This document shows positions 33,248 to 41,040 of a DNA stretch of 57,629 nucleotides, piece after piece. The DNA is from Bacteroidales bacterium (lineage in GTDB: Bacteria; Bacteroidota; Bacteroidia; Bacteroidales; F082): contig JAGCFU010000009.1 of assembly GCA_017649945.1 (NCBI GenBank), positions 1 to 57,629 on the forward strand, read 5' to 3'. Below the pieces are notes generated by a model. It searched no databases. It was not told the DNA's origin and saw only the letters and a list, made by a program, of their open reading frames with translations. The position numbers and the translations under genes were made by a program. Every line of letters begins with the position of its first letter. Position 1 is the stretch's first letter.

Positions 33248-33575
33248 CTTCGTTCTTCTTGTTAGGATTACGATAGTAAAGCTTGTCGTTCAAAAACTCG
33301 TCGATGGCGATAAGAGTAGGCTTCGGCAGTCTCTCATAGAACTTCGCCACTTCGATCTGTTCCTTGTTCTCGAAAACTTCCTCCAAAGTATCGTTGCTTG
33401 AAGCGAACTCTTCAATCTTCTTGTTGAGTTCCTGCTTCTCTTCAGTTGCTATCTGGTTTGCTCTCTTCGCAAGAATAGCCACCGTCTCGTAGATATTACC
33501 TGTTCCGACGTAGAATTGATCTTTCTGACGTGTGATTGCGGTTGTTTCCGTCTTAACTTTTCTAAAGTCTATCAT
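33237..33575 (-). CDS. rpoZ: RNA polymerase omega subunit (Bacteroidota type)
   Basis: Omega helps fold and assemble RNA polymerase by clasping the beta' C-terminus. The 112-residue protein is of the Rpb6/omega kind seen in this phylum: 'TGNIYETVAILAKRANQIAT' is the conserved helix, followed by a charged stretch and 'IEVAKFYERLPKPTLIAIDE'. It overlaps bamD by 4 bases (ATGA) and coaBC by 11 bases, showing tight coupling. The beta' gene itself (rpoC) is about 22 kb away at the right edge. Confidence 0.88.
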   Translation of the reverse strand: MIDFRKVKTETTAITRQKDQFYVGTGNIYETVAILAKRANQIATEEKQELNKKIEEFASSNDTLEEVFENKEQIEVAKFYERLPKPTLIAIDEFLNDKLYYRNPNKKNEGDF

Positions 33576-34387
33576 TTTGTTCTATTTAATTTAATTTTTT
33601 CCAATTTTTCTCTGATTTTTGCTACAGTAGGCTCCAATTTCGCGATATATTCGCTATCAGGATACACATAACACAAGGTGTTATATTTTTCTAAAGCCAA
33701 CTCATAACGTTCGCGCTGTTTGCCCTGGACGCTCTTCTCTGCATAACGATAGTAGTTGATAACCATGTTGCTGAGAATCTCCTCACGATATTTCGTGGTC
33801 GGATGTTCTCTCAGAAAAGCCTCATAACTCGTTATGGCAGCCTGGAACTCCTCCATTTTGAAATACAATCTGCAGATATCGTACTCTTTGTCCTCAAGTT
33901 TTGTCCGCAACGTATCGATTCTTGCATTTGCATCTGCAACCAACGGACTCTGTGGGAACGCGTCTATGAAATCCTGGAATTCAGAAATACATCTGTATGT
34001 ATCCGTCTGATCCAGAGTCATTTTAGGCGATATCCTATAGTAGCATATACCGCTTTTATACATAGCCTCTTCAGCATCCTTAGAAAAAGGATATCTTGAA
34101 ACAAAGCGTCTATAATAGCCACTTGCTATGACATAATCTTGCTTATTAAAATAACATTCAGCCGTAAGGAATGCAATCTGCTCACCCTCCGGTTTTGTAC
34201 GGTAATACGCCTGCATAACGTCGAAAAGCTGCAAAGCACGGTCATAATTCTTTTTCTCATAATAAGCCAATGCGGCCCTGAGTTTTGCCTCGTTGTCCGT
34301 ACTTTTAAGCAATTTCCTGTATTTACTGCAAGATGCGCATCCCAGTAAACATATTATTATCAATAAGAAAAACCTATTCTTTAGCAT
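33572..34387 (-). CDS. bamD: Outer-membrane assembly lipoprotein BamD
   Basis: BamD is a TPR lipoprotein of the beta-barrel assembly machine at the inner face of the outer membrane. The 271-residue protein begins MLKNRFFLLIIICLLGCASC, with a lipobox ending at Cys17 or Cys20, and continues with about five TPR-like units ('ALAYYEKKNYDRALQLFDVM', 'VIASGYYRRFVSRYPFSKDA', 'FIDAFPQSPLVADANARIDT'). It leads the bamD-rpoZ-coaBC-porD-recN operon. The -7 element ends only 4 bases before its ATG, predicting a leaderless message. Confidence 0.93.
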   Translation of the reverse strand: MLKNRFFLLIIICLLGCASCSKYRKLLKSTDNEAKLRAALAYYEKKNYDRALQLFDVMQAYYRTKPEGEQIAFLTAECYFNKQDYVIASGYYRRFVSRYPFSKDAEEAMYKSGICYYRISPKMTLDQTDTYRCISEFQDFIDAFPQSPLVADANARIDTLRTKLEDKEYDICRLYFKMEEFQAAITSYEAFLREHPTTKYREEILSNMVINYYRYAEKSVQGKQRERYELALEKYNTLCYVYPDSEYIAKLEPTVAKIREKLEKIKLNRTK

Positions 34388-34391
34388 GCTG

Positions 34392-34399
34392 CAAAATTA
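34392..34399 (-). promoter_or_regulatory. -7 element (TAATTTTG) for bamD, predicting a leaderless mRNA
   Basis: On the minus strand TAATTTTG is followed by CAGC and then the bamD ATG at 34387. With transcription starting about 5-6 bases after the element, the message would begin at the start codon. No strong -33 TTG was found. Confidence 0.55.
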
Positions 34400-34430
34400 C
34401 GTTTTTTTTAGCTATCTTATTTATTATTTT

Positions 34431-36956
34431 TTATTTAATAACAATTTTCTGAAGATATTGTTGTCCGTCGCAGTCTATTTTGATGAAATAAATTCCTGAT
34501 TCGACATCTGACACATTGATTTCCAATGCGTTAGACACTTCTTTCACAATTTGTCCATGAATATTGACGAACTTAACATTGAGGCTTGTGAAACCGTTGG
34601 CCACGTTGATATTGAGGGTTGATGAGGCAGGATTCGGGTAGACCGACACTTTGCCGCCTTCTATTTCCTCAACTCCGGTGTTGTCGATGACTGTAAATGT
34701 CAATGATGTTGAAGCTGTCTCATTGCCATCGCTAACTGTAACGGTGTATGTAAACTCACCTGCTTCTGTTGCGGTGAACACAGGGCTCTGTGATGACGGA
34801 TCATCGAGATTTGTAGCAGGCGACCATGAATATGTGTAATTGCCTGTACCGCCATATGCTGCCGCATACAAAGGATTTGTCTGGTTAATGAACATTGTGT
34901 CATACTCTGCAACTGTCCATATATTCAACGGCACACCGACACATGAAACGTAAGCTGCCCAGCCTTCTCTCGTGACGCTGATGTCTGTTGTGCATTTGAA
35001 TGTCAAGGCACCACTCTCATTGGTAGCTGTATATGTACCTGCGCTGATAGTGCCTGTTAAGTCAGCAATCTGTGCCGAAGCTATTGCATTTTCACCGTCA
35101 TAGATATAAAGATGGTCATAGTTCTGTTCCATATCAAACGATTGGAAAGTCACTTGAATCTTGCCGCCTGGTGTGCCAGGGAAGATTGTGAGGGTCATGT
35201 CAAGGTTGTTTCCGTAGTTTTCAGTCGGGCCGCCGTTGTCGTAGAACATTGCGCCGTCTGTTGTTTCATCGCCATTATGCATATTGAACGCATTTACAAC
35301 AGTAATCAGGTTTGGCACATATTTTGTATCGGTCTCGCCGGCGGCATTGGTGACAACCAGACGCACTCCGAAAGTACCGGCTGCGTTGTATGTCACTGTA
35401 GGATTCTGTGCTGTTGACGTGTAAGGTGTTCCGCCTTCAAAATCCCAGTACCAGTCGGTGATTTGAGCGCCCCATGAGTTATCGATGAAATGTACGGTAC
35501 CGCCGGTGCTGATCTCTGTCACGTCAACTGTGAAATCAGCGACAAGGCCTTCCAAAGCGACCATCTCTGCTGAAATTGTAATTGCCTCATTATCAGCCAC
35601 TGTAACCTGTGTCTCATATACCTCATAGCCGTTTTTAGTGATTCTAACATTATACGTTCCAGCCTTGATTGGACGGTGGAAATCGCCTGCGAGTCCTGTT
35701 GAAATTGTAGAATACTGGTCATCATGGCCAAGTATATTGATTGTTGCGCCAGCGATTGGAGCTTTTGACACTGCATCGACGACTGTGCCATGGATACCGT
35801 TCAAGCACTGGTTCACGAATGCAAAGATTGAGTTTTTATTGATGTTCCAGAAACTTGGCATCTGGGTAGCGCTCGGGCATTTTGTGTTTGAGCACTCGAT
35901 AGTAAGCTCGCGGCACTGTGCATAGCCGTTCATGTAGTCCTGACGGCCGCCGCCAATCATATACCACTGTGCGCCGTTGGTGACACCGTTGTTGTAATCG
36001 GTCATATAGCTTGAGCTTTGTACATGACAAAGGTCAGCATATTCGTGTGAGATAAGCTGATACCACTGGTCGTCGGCGTGGAGAGTGTAGGTGTTATCCC
36101 AAGGATAGTTCATAACCTCTGCTCCACCGTGATAGTTAGCGCCCATCACGAAGTTGTTATTCTGTGCCAGATCCATGAACCACAGTGTTTCCTGCTGATA
36201 AGCGTTTCCGTCAGGATGCGGGCCACCATGAGGGTCAGCATAGTTACGGTTCATATCAACACCGTTGGCATTGGCACGTGTAGCGCCCGTTACAGTATTG
36301 TTGCCGCCATGGTATGTTCCGTCAGGGTTGGTGTTAGGACCGACATACAAATCGACGTTATTGAGAATGTTTTCGCACTCTGGAAGTGTCGGATTTTCAA
36401 GGAGATAGTCGATGAAACGGAGCATCAGCATCCAGCCTGTTGTCTCGTCGCCATGGATGGTCGATGTGTATAAAAACTTCGGTTTGCCTGCGCCGCTGCC
36501 GTTGTTGATATGGGCAATCAAAATCTTACGGTTGCTCGGCAGTGTTCCGAGGTCGAGGATTTCGCACATGTCAGGATGGTCGGTGGCAAACTGGAACATC
36601 ATAGCTTCGTAAGCACTGTATGTCGGATATGCATCCCAGTCATATTCGGCACGGTTGCTGCCGTCCCACATCTCAGCCTCGAACATCATTGAAGGCGGAG
36701 TCTGCAATGTGATTTCATATCCAAATTGCTGGAACTCAGCAAATTCCTTATTGTTTGCGTAAGCTGTAACGACATTTCCGTCGACGCGGTCAACAGAGAT
36801 TGTCTGTGCTATTTTCTGAAGGTTGTCATTGCCGTTCAGTTCAAAAGTGAAATAATACTCATTGCGGTCTTGCATGAGTTTGCTGAGGTTTGTTTCTTGC
36901 GCAAAAAGTCCTAAAGAAACAAATAAGAAGAGGATCGCAAAAAATTTAGTTTTCAT
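34431..36956 (-). CDS. Secreted M14 zinc carboxypeptidase with T9SS sorting domain
   Basis: This 841-residue exported peptidase has a signal peptide (1-19) and a propeptide (about 20-105), followed by the M14 catalytic domain (about 110-385). Zinc ligands are His168 and Glu171 in 'TIHGDE' and His276 in 'NYHGGAE'. 'NPDG', 'MNRNY' and a catalytic Glu in 'ELTIECSNTK' (Glu354) are also present. Next come a carboxypeptidase-regulatory-like domain (about 395-470), a PKD domain (about 470-555), a CUB-like domain (about 560-680), another PKD-like domain and the T9SS sorting domain ('VSVYPNPASSTLNINV'). The likely role is extracellular trimming of peptides for food. It lies 20 bases after dapA. Confidence 0.92.
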   Translation of the reverse strand: MKTKFFAILFLFVSLGLFAQETNLSKLMQDRNEYYFTFELNGNDNLQKIAQTISVDRVDGNVVTAYANNKEFAEFQQFGYEITLQTPPSMMFEAEMWDGSNRAEYDWDAYPTYSAYEAMMFQFATDHPDMCEILDLGTLPSNRKILIAHINNGSGAGKPKFLYTSTIHGDETTGWMLMLRFIDYLLENPTLPECENILNNVDLYVGPNTNPDGTYHGGNNTVTGATRANANGVDMNRNYADPHGGPHPDGNAYQQETLWFMDLAQNNNFVMGANYHGGAEVMNYPWDNTYTLHADDQWYQLISHEYADLCHVQSSSYMTDYNNGVTNGAQWYMIGGGRQDYMNGYAQCRELTIECSNTKCPSATQMPSFWNINKNSIFAFVNQCLNGIHGTVVDAVSKAPIAGATINILGHDDQYSTISTGLAGDFHRPIKAGTYNVRITKNGYEVYETQVTVADNEAITISAEMVALEGLVADFTVDVTEISTGGTVHFIDNSWGAQITDWYWDFEGGTPYTSTAQNPTVTYNAAGTFGVRLVVTNAAGETDTKYVPNLITVVNAFNMHNGDETTDGAMFYDNGGPTENYGNNLDMTLTIFPGTPGGKIQVTFQSFDMEQNYDHLYIYDGENAIASAQIADLTGTISAGTYTATNESGALTFKCTTDISVTREGWAAYVSCVGVPLNIWTVAEYDTMFINQTNPLYAAAYGGTGNYTYSWSPATNLDDPSSQSPVFTATEAGEFTYTVTVSDGNETASTSLTFTVIDNTGVEEIEGGKVSVYPNPASSTLNINVANGFTSLNVKFVNIHGQIVKEVSNALEINVSDVESGIYFIKIDCDGQQYLQKIVIK

Positions 36957-36976
36957 TTTTTATTAAAGTTTAACTT

Positions 36977-37861
36977 TTATTTCAAATTGTTATCGTATTC
37001 ATTTTCAATGTCTTGGCGCACATTTTCAGAAGCAGGCACCAAAGGAAGGCGGAGCACGTTCTTGCACAACCCGGCATGAGCCATGAGAGCTTTTATTCCG
37101 GCCGGGTTACCGTCGGCGAATATCAATCCGTTCATTTTCAGCATCTTATAATGCAGTGGAAGTGCTTCTTTCTCTTTACCTTCGAGCATCATATGCACCA
37201 TCTCGCAGAACGGTTTCGGGTAGCCGTTGGCGGCCACAGAAATCACTCCCTTGGCGCCGAGAGCCATCATAGGCTGTGTGATGCCGTCGTCGCCTGAAAG
37301 CACCGTGAAATCCGACGGTTTGTCGCGCAAGATCTCCATTATCTGTTGCAGGTTCCCTGACGCTTCTTTCACCGCGATGATGTTAGGATGTTTGGCGAGT
37401 TCCACTGTCGTTGCCGCCTGAAGGTTCACCCCCACTCTGCCCGGAACGTTGTAAAGCACCACCGGCACCGGCGAGGCGTCGGCCACAGCTGTGAAATGAG
37501 CTTTCATTCCGCGCTGGTTCGGTTTGTTATAATAAGGAACGACGCTCAAGATACCGTCAATCCCTGTAAAGTCCTGATGCTTAATGGTTTCCACCAAAGC
37601 AGCGGTATTGTTTCCGCCCATTCCCAACAGTATCGGGCAGCGACCGTCAACAGTATCAACGATAGTCTTCACCACTTGTGCTTTCTCTTCAGCGGTCATC
37701 GTCGGAGCTTCAGAAGTCGTTCCGAGAGCTACCAAAAAGTCAGCGCCATTGTGCAGAGTGTAGTCAACAATCTTCCTTAACGACTGATAATCAACGGAAT
37801 AATCGTCGTTAAACGGAGTTATCAGAGCCACTCCAGTACCTATAAATGGGTTCTTTTTCAT
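36977..37861 (-). CDS. dapA: 4-hydroxy-tetrahydrodipicolinate synthase
   Basis: DapA condenses pyruvate with aspartate semialdehyde, the first committed step to diaminopimelate and lysine. The 294-residue TIM-barrel protein has 'GTTSEAPTMTAEE' (about 47-59), the catalytic Tyr137 in 'VVLYNVPGR' and the Schiff-base Lys165 in 'IIAVKEASGN'. Length is normal. It overlaps the DUF6913-like gene by 4 bases at its start, and the secreted M14 peptidase follows after 20 bases. N-acetylneuraminate lyase relatives exist, but the GTTSE motif and context favour DapA. Confidence 0.95.
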   Translation of the reverse strand: MKKNPFIGTGVALITPFNDDYSVDYQSLRKIVDYTLHNGADFLVALGTTSEAPTMTAEEKAQVVKTIVDTVDGRCPILLGMGGNNTAALVETIKHQDFTGIDGILSVVPYYNKPNQRGMKAHFTAVADASPVPVVLYNVPGRVGVNLQAATTVELAKHPNIIAVKEASGNLQQIMEILRDKPSDFTVLSGDDGITQPMMALGAKGVISVAANGYPKPFCEMVHMMLEGKEKEALPLHYKMLKMNGLIFADGNPAGIKALMAHAGLCKNVLRLPLVPASENVRQDIENEYDNNLK

Positions 37862-38391
37862 CTTTGTCCTAATAACATCGACAGATAATTCTTCAGAATC
37901 TCTATCCTATTTAACATATTATCGTCATTTTTCGAGTCAATCACCATGTCGTACAATTTATGGTTCGACTTTCCAAAAGTCATTCTGAATGAATTGTTTA
38001 TCAAAGTCAAGATATACTTATTTGTCATCACTTCGTCACGCACTTTTGTAAAATCCACCACCATGTCGAACGAAAGACTTATCAAAGATTCGTATTTATC
38101 CCTTTTCATCAGTCCCCAAAAGTTGAAGTCTTCCTTCCTGATAAAGAAATATCGGTCGGTCTGCATCACGTCTTTCGGGAGCGCATCCACGAACACTATG
38201 AACGTATATCTTTTCAGCACAAACAGTCTTTTAAGCGTATTCTCGATATCCTTGTACTGCTTGAACTGCTCCGGATCGAGCAAAATCGCCACTGACGGAT
38301 ACTTTGAGATATCCGGGAGTATGCAGGATTTCTTGCGTTTCAAGAATCCGTTTATCGCACGCTGTCTAAAAAACCTTACAATAGCCTTCAT
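37858..38391 (-). CDS. DUF6913-like conserved protein upstream of dapA
   Basis: This 177-residue protein of unknown function is mixed alpha/beta with no signal peptide or membrane helix. The basic N-terminus 'MKAIVRFFRQRAINGFLKRK' is followed by 'SVAILLDPEQFKQYKDIENT' and 'KYESLISLSFDMVVDFTKVR'. From memory it matches a Bacteroidota family (DUF6913) commonly found next to dapA; I cannot verify this here. I chose the ATG at 38391. The longer frame would begin at a TTG at 38412, which lies too close to the -7 element at 38428-38421 to be translated. Confidence 0.7.
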   Translation of the reverse strand: MKAIVRFFRQRAINGFLKRKKSCILPDISKYPSVAILLDPEQFKQYKDIENTLKRLFVLKRYTFIVFVDALPKDVMQTDRYFFIRKEDFNFWGLMKRDKYESLISLSFDMVVDFTKVRDEVMTNKYILTLINNSFRMTFGKSNHKLYDMVIDSKNDDNMLNRIEILKNYLSMLLGQR

Positions 38392-38420
38392 TCGTTTCGA
38401 TGACGTACTCAATAAACTTG

Positions 38421-38428
38421 CAAAGATA
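38421..38428 (-). promoter_or_regulatory. -7 element (TATCTTTG) for the DUF6913-dapA operon
   Basis: TATCTTTG on the minus strand is 29 bases before the chosen ATG. It is divergent from a second TATCTTTG at 38480-38487 that serves the metallo-beta-lactamase gene, so the two promoters share a spacer of about 50 bases. Confidence 0.6.
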
Positions 38429-38479
38429 CGAATTTTCCATTAAATGATGATATTTTTTCATCTATTGAAATGATTTTTT

Positions 38480-38487
38480 TATCTTTG
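38480..38487 (+). promoter_or_regulatory. -7 element (TATCTTTG) for the PhnP-like gene
   Basis: TATCTTTG is followed 18 bases later by the tandem ATGATG start at 38506. This supports the start near 38506-38509 rather than the ATG at 38470 upstream of the element. Confidence 0.6.
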
Positions 38488-38508
38488 CATCGTTTTTACA
38501 CGAGTATG

Positions 38509-39288
38509 ATGAAGATTACCATTTTAGGTTGCGGCACATCTCAAGGCGTTCCGGTCATCGGATGCGATTGTGAGGTCTGCAGGTCACACGATCCGCGCGA
38601 CAAACGTTTGCGCACGTCGATTCTCGTTCAGACCGAGCACACTACGATTTGTGTCGATGCAGGTCCGGATTTCCGTCAGCAGATGCTTCGCGAGAACGTG
38701 AGACATCTCGATGCCATCCTCATCACGCACCATCACAAGGACCACATAGGCGGTTTGGACGACGTCAGGTCTTTCAATTTCCTGCAAAACATCTCCATGC
38801 CGATTTACGCGTCGCCTGATACGCAAGAGGAAATAAAGCGCGAATATTCCTACGCTTTCGTCGATAAAAGCGAACTTTATCCAGGTGCTCCGACATACAA
38901 TCTCATCGACATAAAAGACAACAAACCCATCATCATCAACGAGTTGACCATCGAGCCTATACCGTTAGTGCATCTCAAGATGTTATGTTACGCCTTCCGT
39001 ATCGGCAACTTCGCATACGTCACCGACTTCAATTACATCTCCGAAGAGAGTTTGAAAAAACTTGAGGGCGTTGAATACCTCATCATTGAGGCTTTACGCC
39101 ACGAGAAACATTATTCGCACATCAGTCTTCCGGAGGCTATTGAAATCGCGCAGCGACTCAATGTCAAGAAAGCATGGTTCACTCATGTCAGCCATTCCAT
39201 GGGAAAGGCCGAGGATGTCAACAAGACTTTACCGTCTAACATGATGTTAGCCTTTGACGGCCTTAGCATCACGATAGAAAACGACTAA
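38509..39288 (+). CDS. PhnP-like metallo-beta-lactamase-fold hydrolase
   Basis: This cytoplasmic metal-dependent hydrolase has about 259 residues. The N-terminal strand 'MKITILGCGTSQGVPVIGCD' is followed by a CxxC-like 'CDCEVCRSHDPRDKR', typical of the PhnP/phosphodiesterase group. The metal motif HHHKDHIGG and C-terminal 'THVSHSMG' are also present. PhnP acts on cyclic phosphodiesters; the substrate here is not known. The start could be the ATG at 38506, one codon earlier. Its last 42 bases overlap the convergent zinc-ribbon gene. Confidence 0.88.
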   Translation: MKITILGCGTSQGVPVIGCDCEVCRSHDPRDKRLRTSILVQTEHTTICVDAGPDFRQQMLRENVRHLDAILITHHHKDHIGGLDDVRSFNFLQNISMPIYASPDTQEEIKREYSYAFVDKSELYPGAPTYNLIDIKDNKPIIINELTIEPIPLVHLKMLCYAFRIGNFAYVTDFNYISEESLKKLEGVEYLIIEALRHEKHYSHISLPEAIEIAQRLNVKKAWFTHVSHSMGKAEDVNKTLPSNMMLAFDGLSITIEND

Positions 39289-39642
39289 ACTTACTCTCTC
39301 GTTCTCGTCAAAGCTAAATGCCTGGTCGTAAACAAGATAGTACAGCCTTCCTCTCTTTGTTTTATGAATACCGGTAAAACAACCGAAATCAAATTCCAGT
39401 TCCTCGAGATATCTCTTTGGAACCGACATTCTCCCTGAAGGATTTACAGTCCTGAGGATTCCGCGGTTTTTCAGTAGAATCCCGTTGATTTTGCGGATAT
39501 ACGTCTTCTGTTCATTGTTGACCATGTAATAAAAATTGTTTCTACATTTGTCATCGCAGAACACCTTATCAGTTCGTCCAGAAATCACATTATTGCAATA
39601 CGGACATTTTTTAGTTTTTTTTCTAAGATTAGTTTCATTCAT
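39247..39642 (-). CDS. Small zinc-ribbon protein (DUF2116-like) overlapping the PhnP-like gene
   Basis: This 131-residue cytoplasmic protein has four cysteines placed for zinc binding: CPYC (13-16) and 'FCDDKC' (29-33), with 'CRNNFYYM' after them. The rest is basic and beta-rich ('GRMSVPKRYLEELEFDFGCF') and unassigned. It is the last gene of the argS-rsmE-DUF4159 operon, 30 bases after DUF4159. Its final 14 codons are antisense to the end of the PhnP-like gene. Nucleic-acid binding is possible but unproven. Confidence 0.78.
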   Translation of the reverse strand: MNETNLRKKTKKCPYCNNVISGRTDKVFCDDKCRNNFYYMVNNEQKTYIRKINGILLKNRGILRTVNPSGRMSVPKRYLEELEFDFGCFTGIHKTKRGRLYYLVYDQAFSFDENERVSLVVFYRDAKAVKG

Positions 39643-39672
39643 TTTGACAGTTTTTGTTATACATTCATTTTT

Positions 39673-40320
39673 TCATTTGGAGAAAACATATTGTATTATG
39701 TTCGCTCCCATTTTCAGTGCCTTCAGTCGCACCTCGTCGGAATCTTTGTGCACCCGTTGGTCTTCCCAGCCGTCGCCGAGGTCGCATTCGTAGGTGAAGA
39801 GGCAAACCAAGCGGCCTTCGTAAATCATGCCGAACGCTTGCGGCGTCTTCATATCATGCTCATGAACCTTAGGCAATCCGTTTGGAAACTCATATGGTTC
39901 CTTAAATATCTCATGCGAATACGGCAGTTCCACCCATTCCAGCTCCGGGAACACCTTCTGCATCTGCGGCATGATGAAATCCTTGAGACCGTAGTTGTCG
40001 TCGATGTGCAGGAAACCTCCGCCAAGCAGATAGTTGCGCAGATTCTCACATTCAGCCTTGTCGAAGCTCACGTTTCCGTGACCGGTCATGTGCACAAACG
40101 GATAGTTGAATATATCCGGGTTCCCCACCTCCACCGTCGCTATGTCGGGATTGAGGTCGGTGTGCAACTCTTGGTTACAGAACTTCACCAGATTAGGCAA
40201 TGATGTAGGGTTAGCATACCAGTCGCCGCCGCCTCTGTATTTCAGAAGCGCTATCTGCGTCTGTTGGGCTGTAAGTCCCATTGTCAGCAGCAGAAACACG
40301 ACTGTCAGCAACCGTTTCAT
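39673..40320 (-). CDS. DUF4159 family exported protein
   Basis: This 215-residue protein has a signal peptide (MKRLLTVVFLLLTMGLTAQ) and a DUF4159 domain, a glutamine-amidotransferase-like fold: 'YRGGGDWYANPTSLPNLVKF', 'PFVHMTGHGNVSFDKAECEN', 'LLGGGFLHIDDNYG'. Its molecular role is not known. The ATG at 40320 shares one base with the rsmE stop (TGATG), so translation is coupled and the longer frame is rejected. The zinc-ribbon gene follows. Confidence 0.85.
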   Translation of the reverse strand: MKRLLTVVFLLLTMGLTAQQTQIALLKYRGGGDWYANPTSLPNLVKFCNQELHTDLNPDIATVEVGNPDIFNYPFVHMTGHGNVSFDKAECENLRNYLLGGGFLHIDDNYGLKDFIMPQMQKVFPELEWVELPYSHEIFKEPYEFPNGLPKVHEHDMKTPQAFGMIYEGRLVCLFTYECDLGDGWEDQRVHKDSDEVRLKALKMGANIIQYVFSK

Positions 40321-41030
40321 CACTTCGACATTTGGTTTATAAGATTCACTGTATGGCAAGCCACCACTGCCGCCGTCTCCGTTCTCAGCCGGGCATCGCC
40401 CAGACTAACCGGAATGAATCCGTTATCTTTTGCCAGCTGCACCTCTTCCGGACTGAAGTCGCCTTCAGGACCTATAAGCACAAGTGCGTTACGTCCTTTT
40501 TCGTATTTGTCGCACAACAATTCCGTCACGTTGTCGTCGATCCAAGCTATGAACTTTTGCCCGTCGAACGGCTGCTTCACGAGTTTGTTGAAATCTATAA
40601 CATCCTCCACAACAGGCAGTTTCGACTTTATCGACTGTTTCATGGCGGCTATCATCACTTTACGGAAACGCTCAACGTTAGCCACACGACGCTCTGAGTG
40701 ATACGAGGCGAATAATTGCACCTTGTCGATTCCGATTTCCGTCGCTTTTTCGAGGAACCATTCCGTGCGCTCGTTCAGTTTTGTAGGCGCTATTGCTATC
40801 TCGAGTTCAAACGCTTTGTTATCATATCCGGCGCGTTTGTTCGACAAGCAGGCCACAGCACGTTTCGGATGTGCCTCCACCAGTTCCGCATCATACAACG
40901 ATCCCTTGCCGTCGGTGACGCAGAAACGGTCTCCCTCCTGCATCCTCAAAACCTTGACACAGTGTTTCGATTCCTCCTCAGGGAAGGAGACCATTCCTTC
41001 TGTAGCGTCCGATAAGTAAAAAACGTTCAT
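40320..41030 (-). CDS. rsmE: 16S rRNA (uracil-1498-N3)-methyltransferase
   Basis: RsmE methylates N3 of U1498 in 16S rRNA. The 236-residue protein has a PUA-like N-terminal domain ('HCVKVLRMQEGDRFCVTDGK') and a SPOUT domain with 'EWFLEKATEIGIDKVQLFAS', 'ALVLIGPEGDFSPEEVQLAK' and 'VSLGDARLRTETAAVVA', the classic RsmE signatures. It starts 10 bases after argS and is coupled to DUF4159. Confidence 0.96.
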   Translation of the reverse strand: MNVFYLSDATEGMVSFPEEESKHCVKVLRMQEGDRFCVTDGKGSLYDAELVEAHPKRAVACLSNKRAGYDNKAFELEIAIAPTKLNERTEWFLEKATEIGIDKVQLFASYHSERRVANVERFRKVMIAAMKQSIKSKLPVVEDVIDFNKLVKQPFDGQKFIAWIDDNVTELLCDKYEKGRNALVLIGPEGDFSPEEVQLAKDNGFIPVSLGDARLRTETAAVVACHTVNLINQMSK

Positions 41031-41040
41031 GTTACTATCT

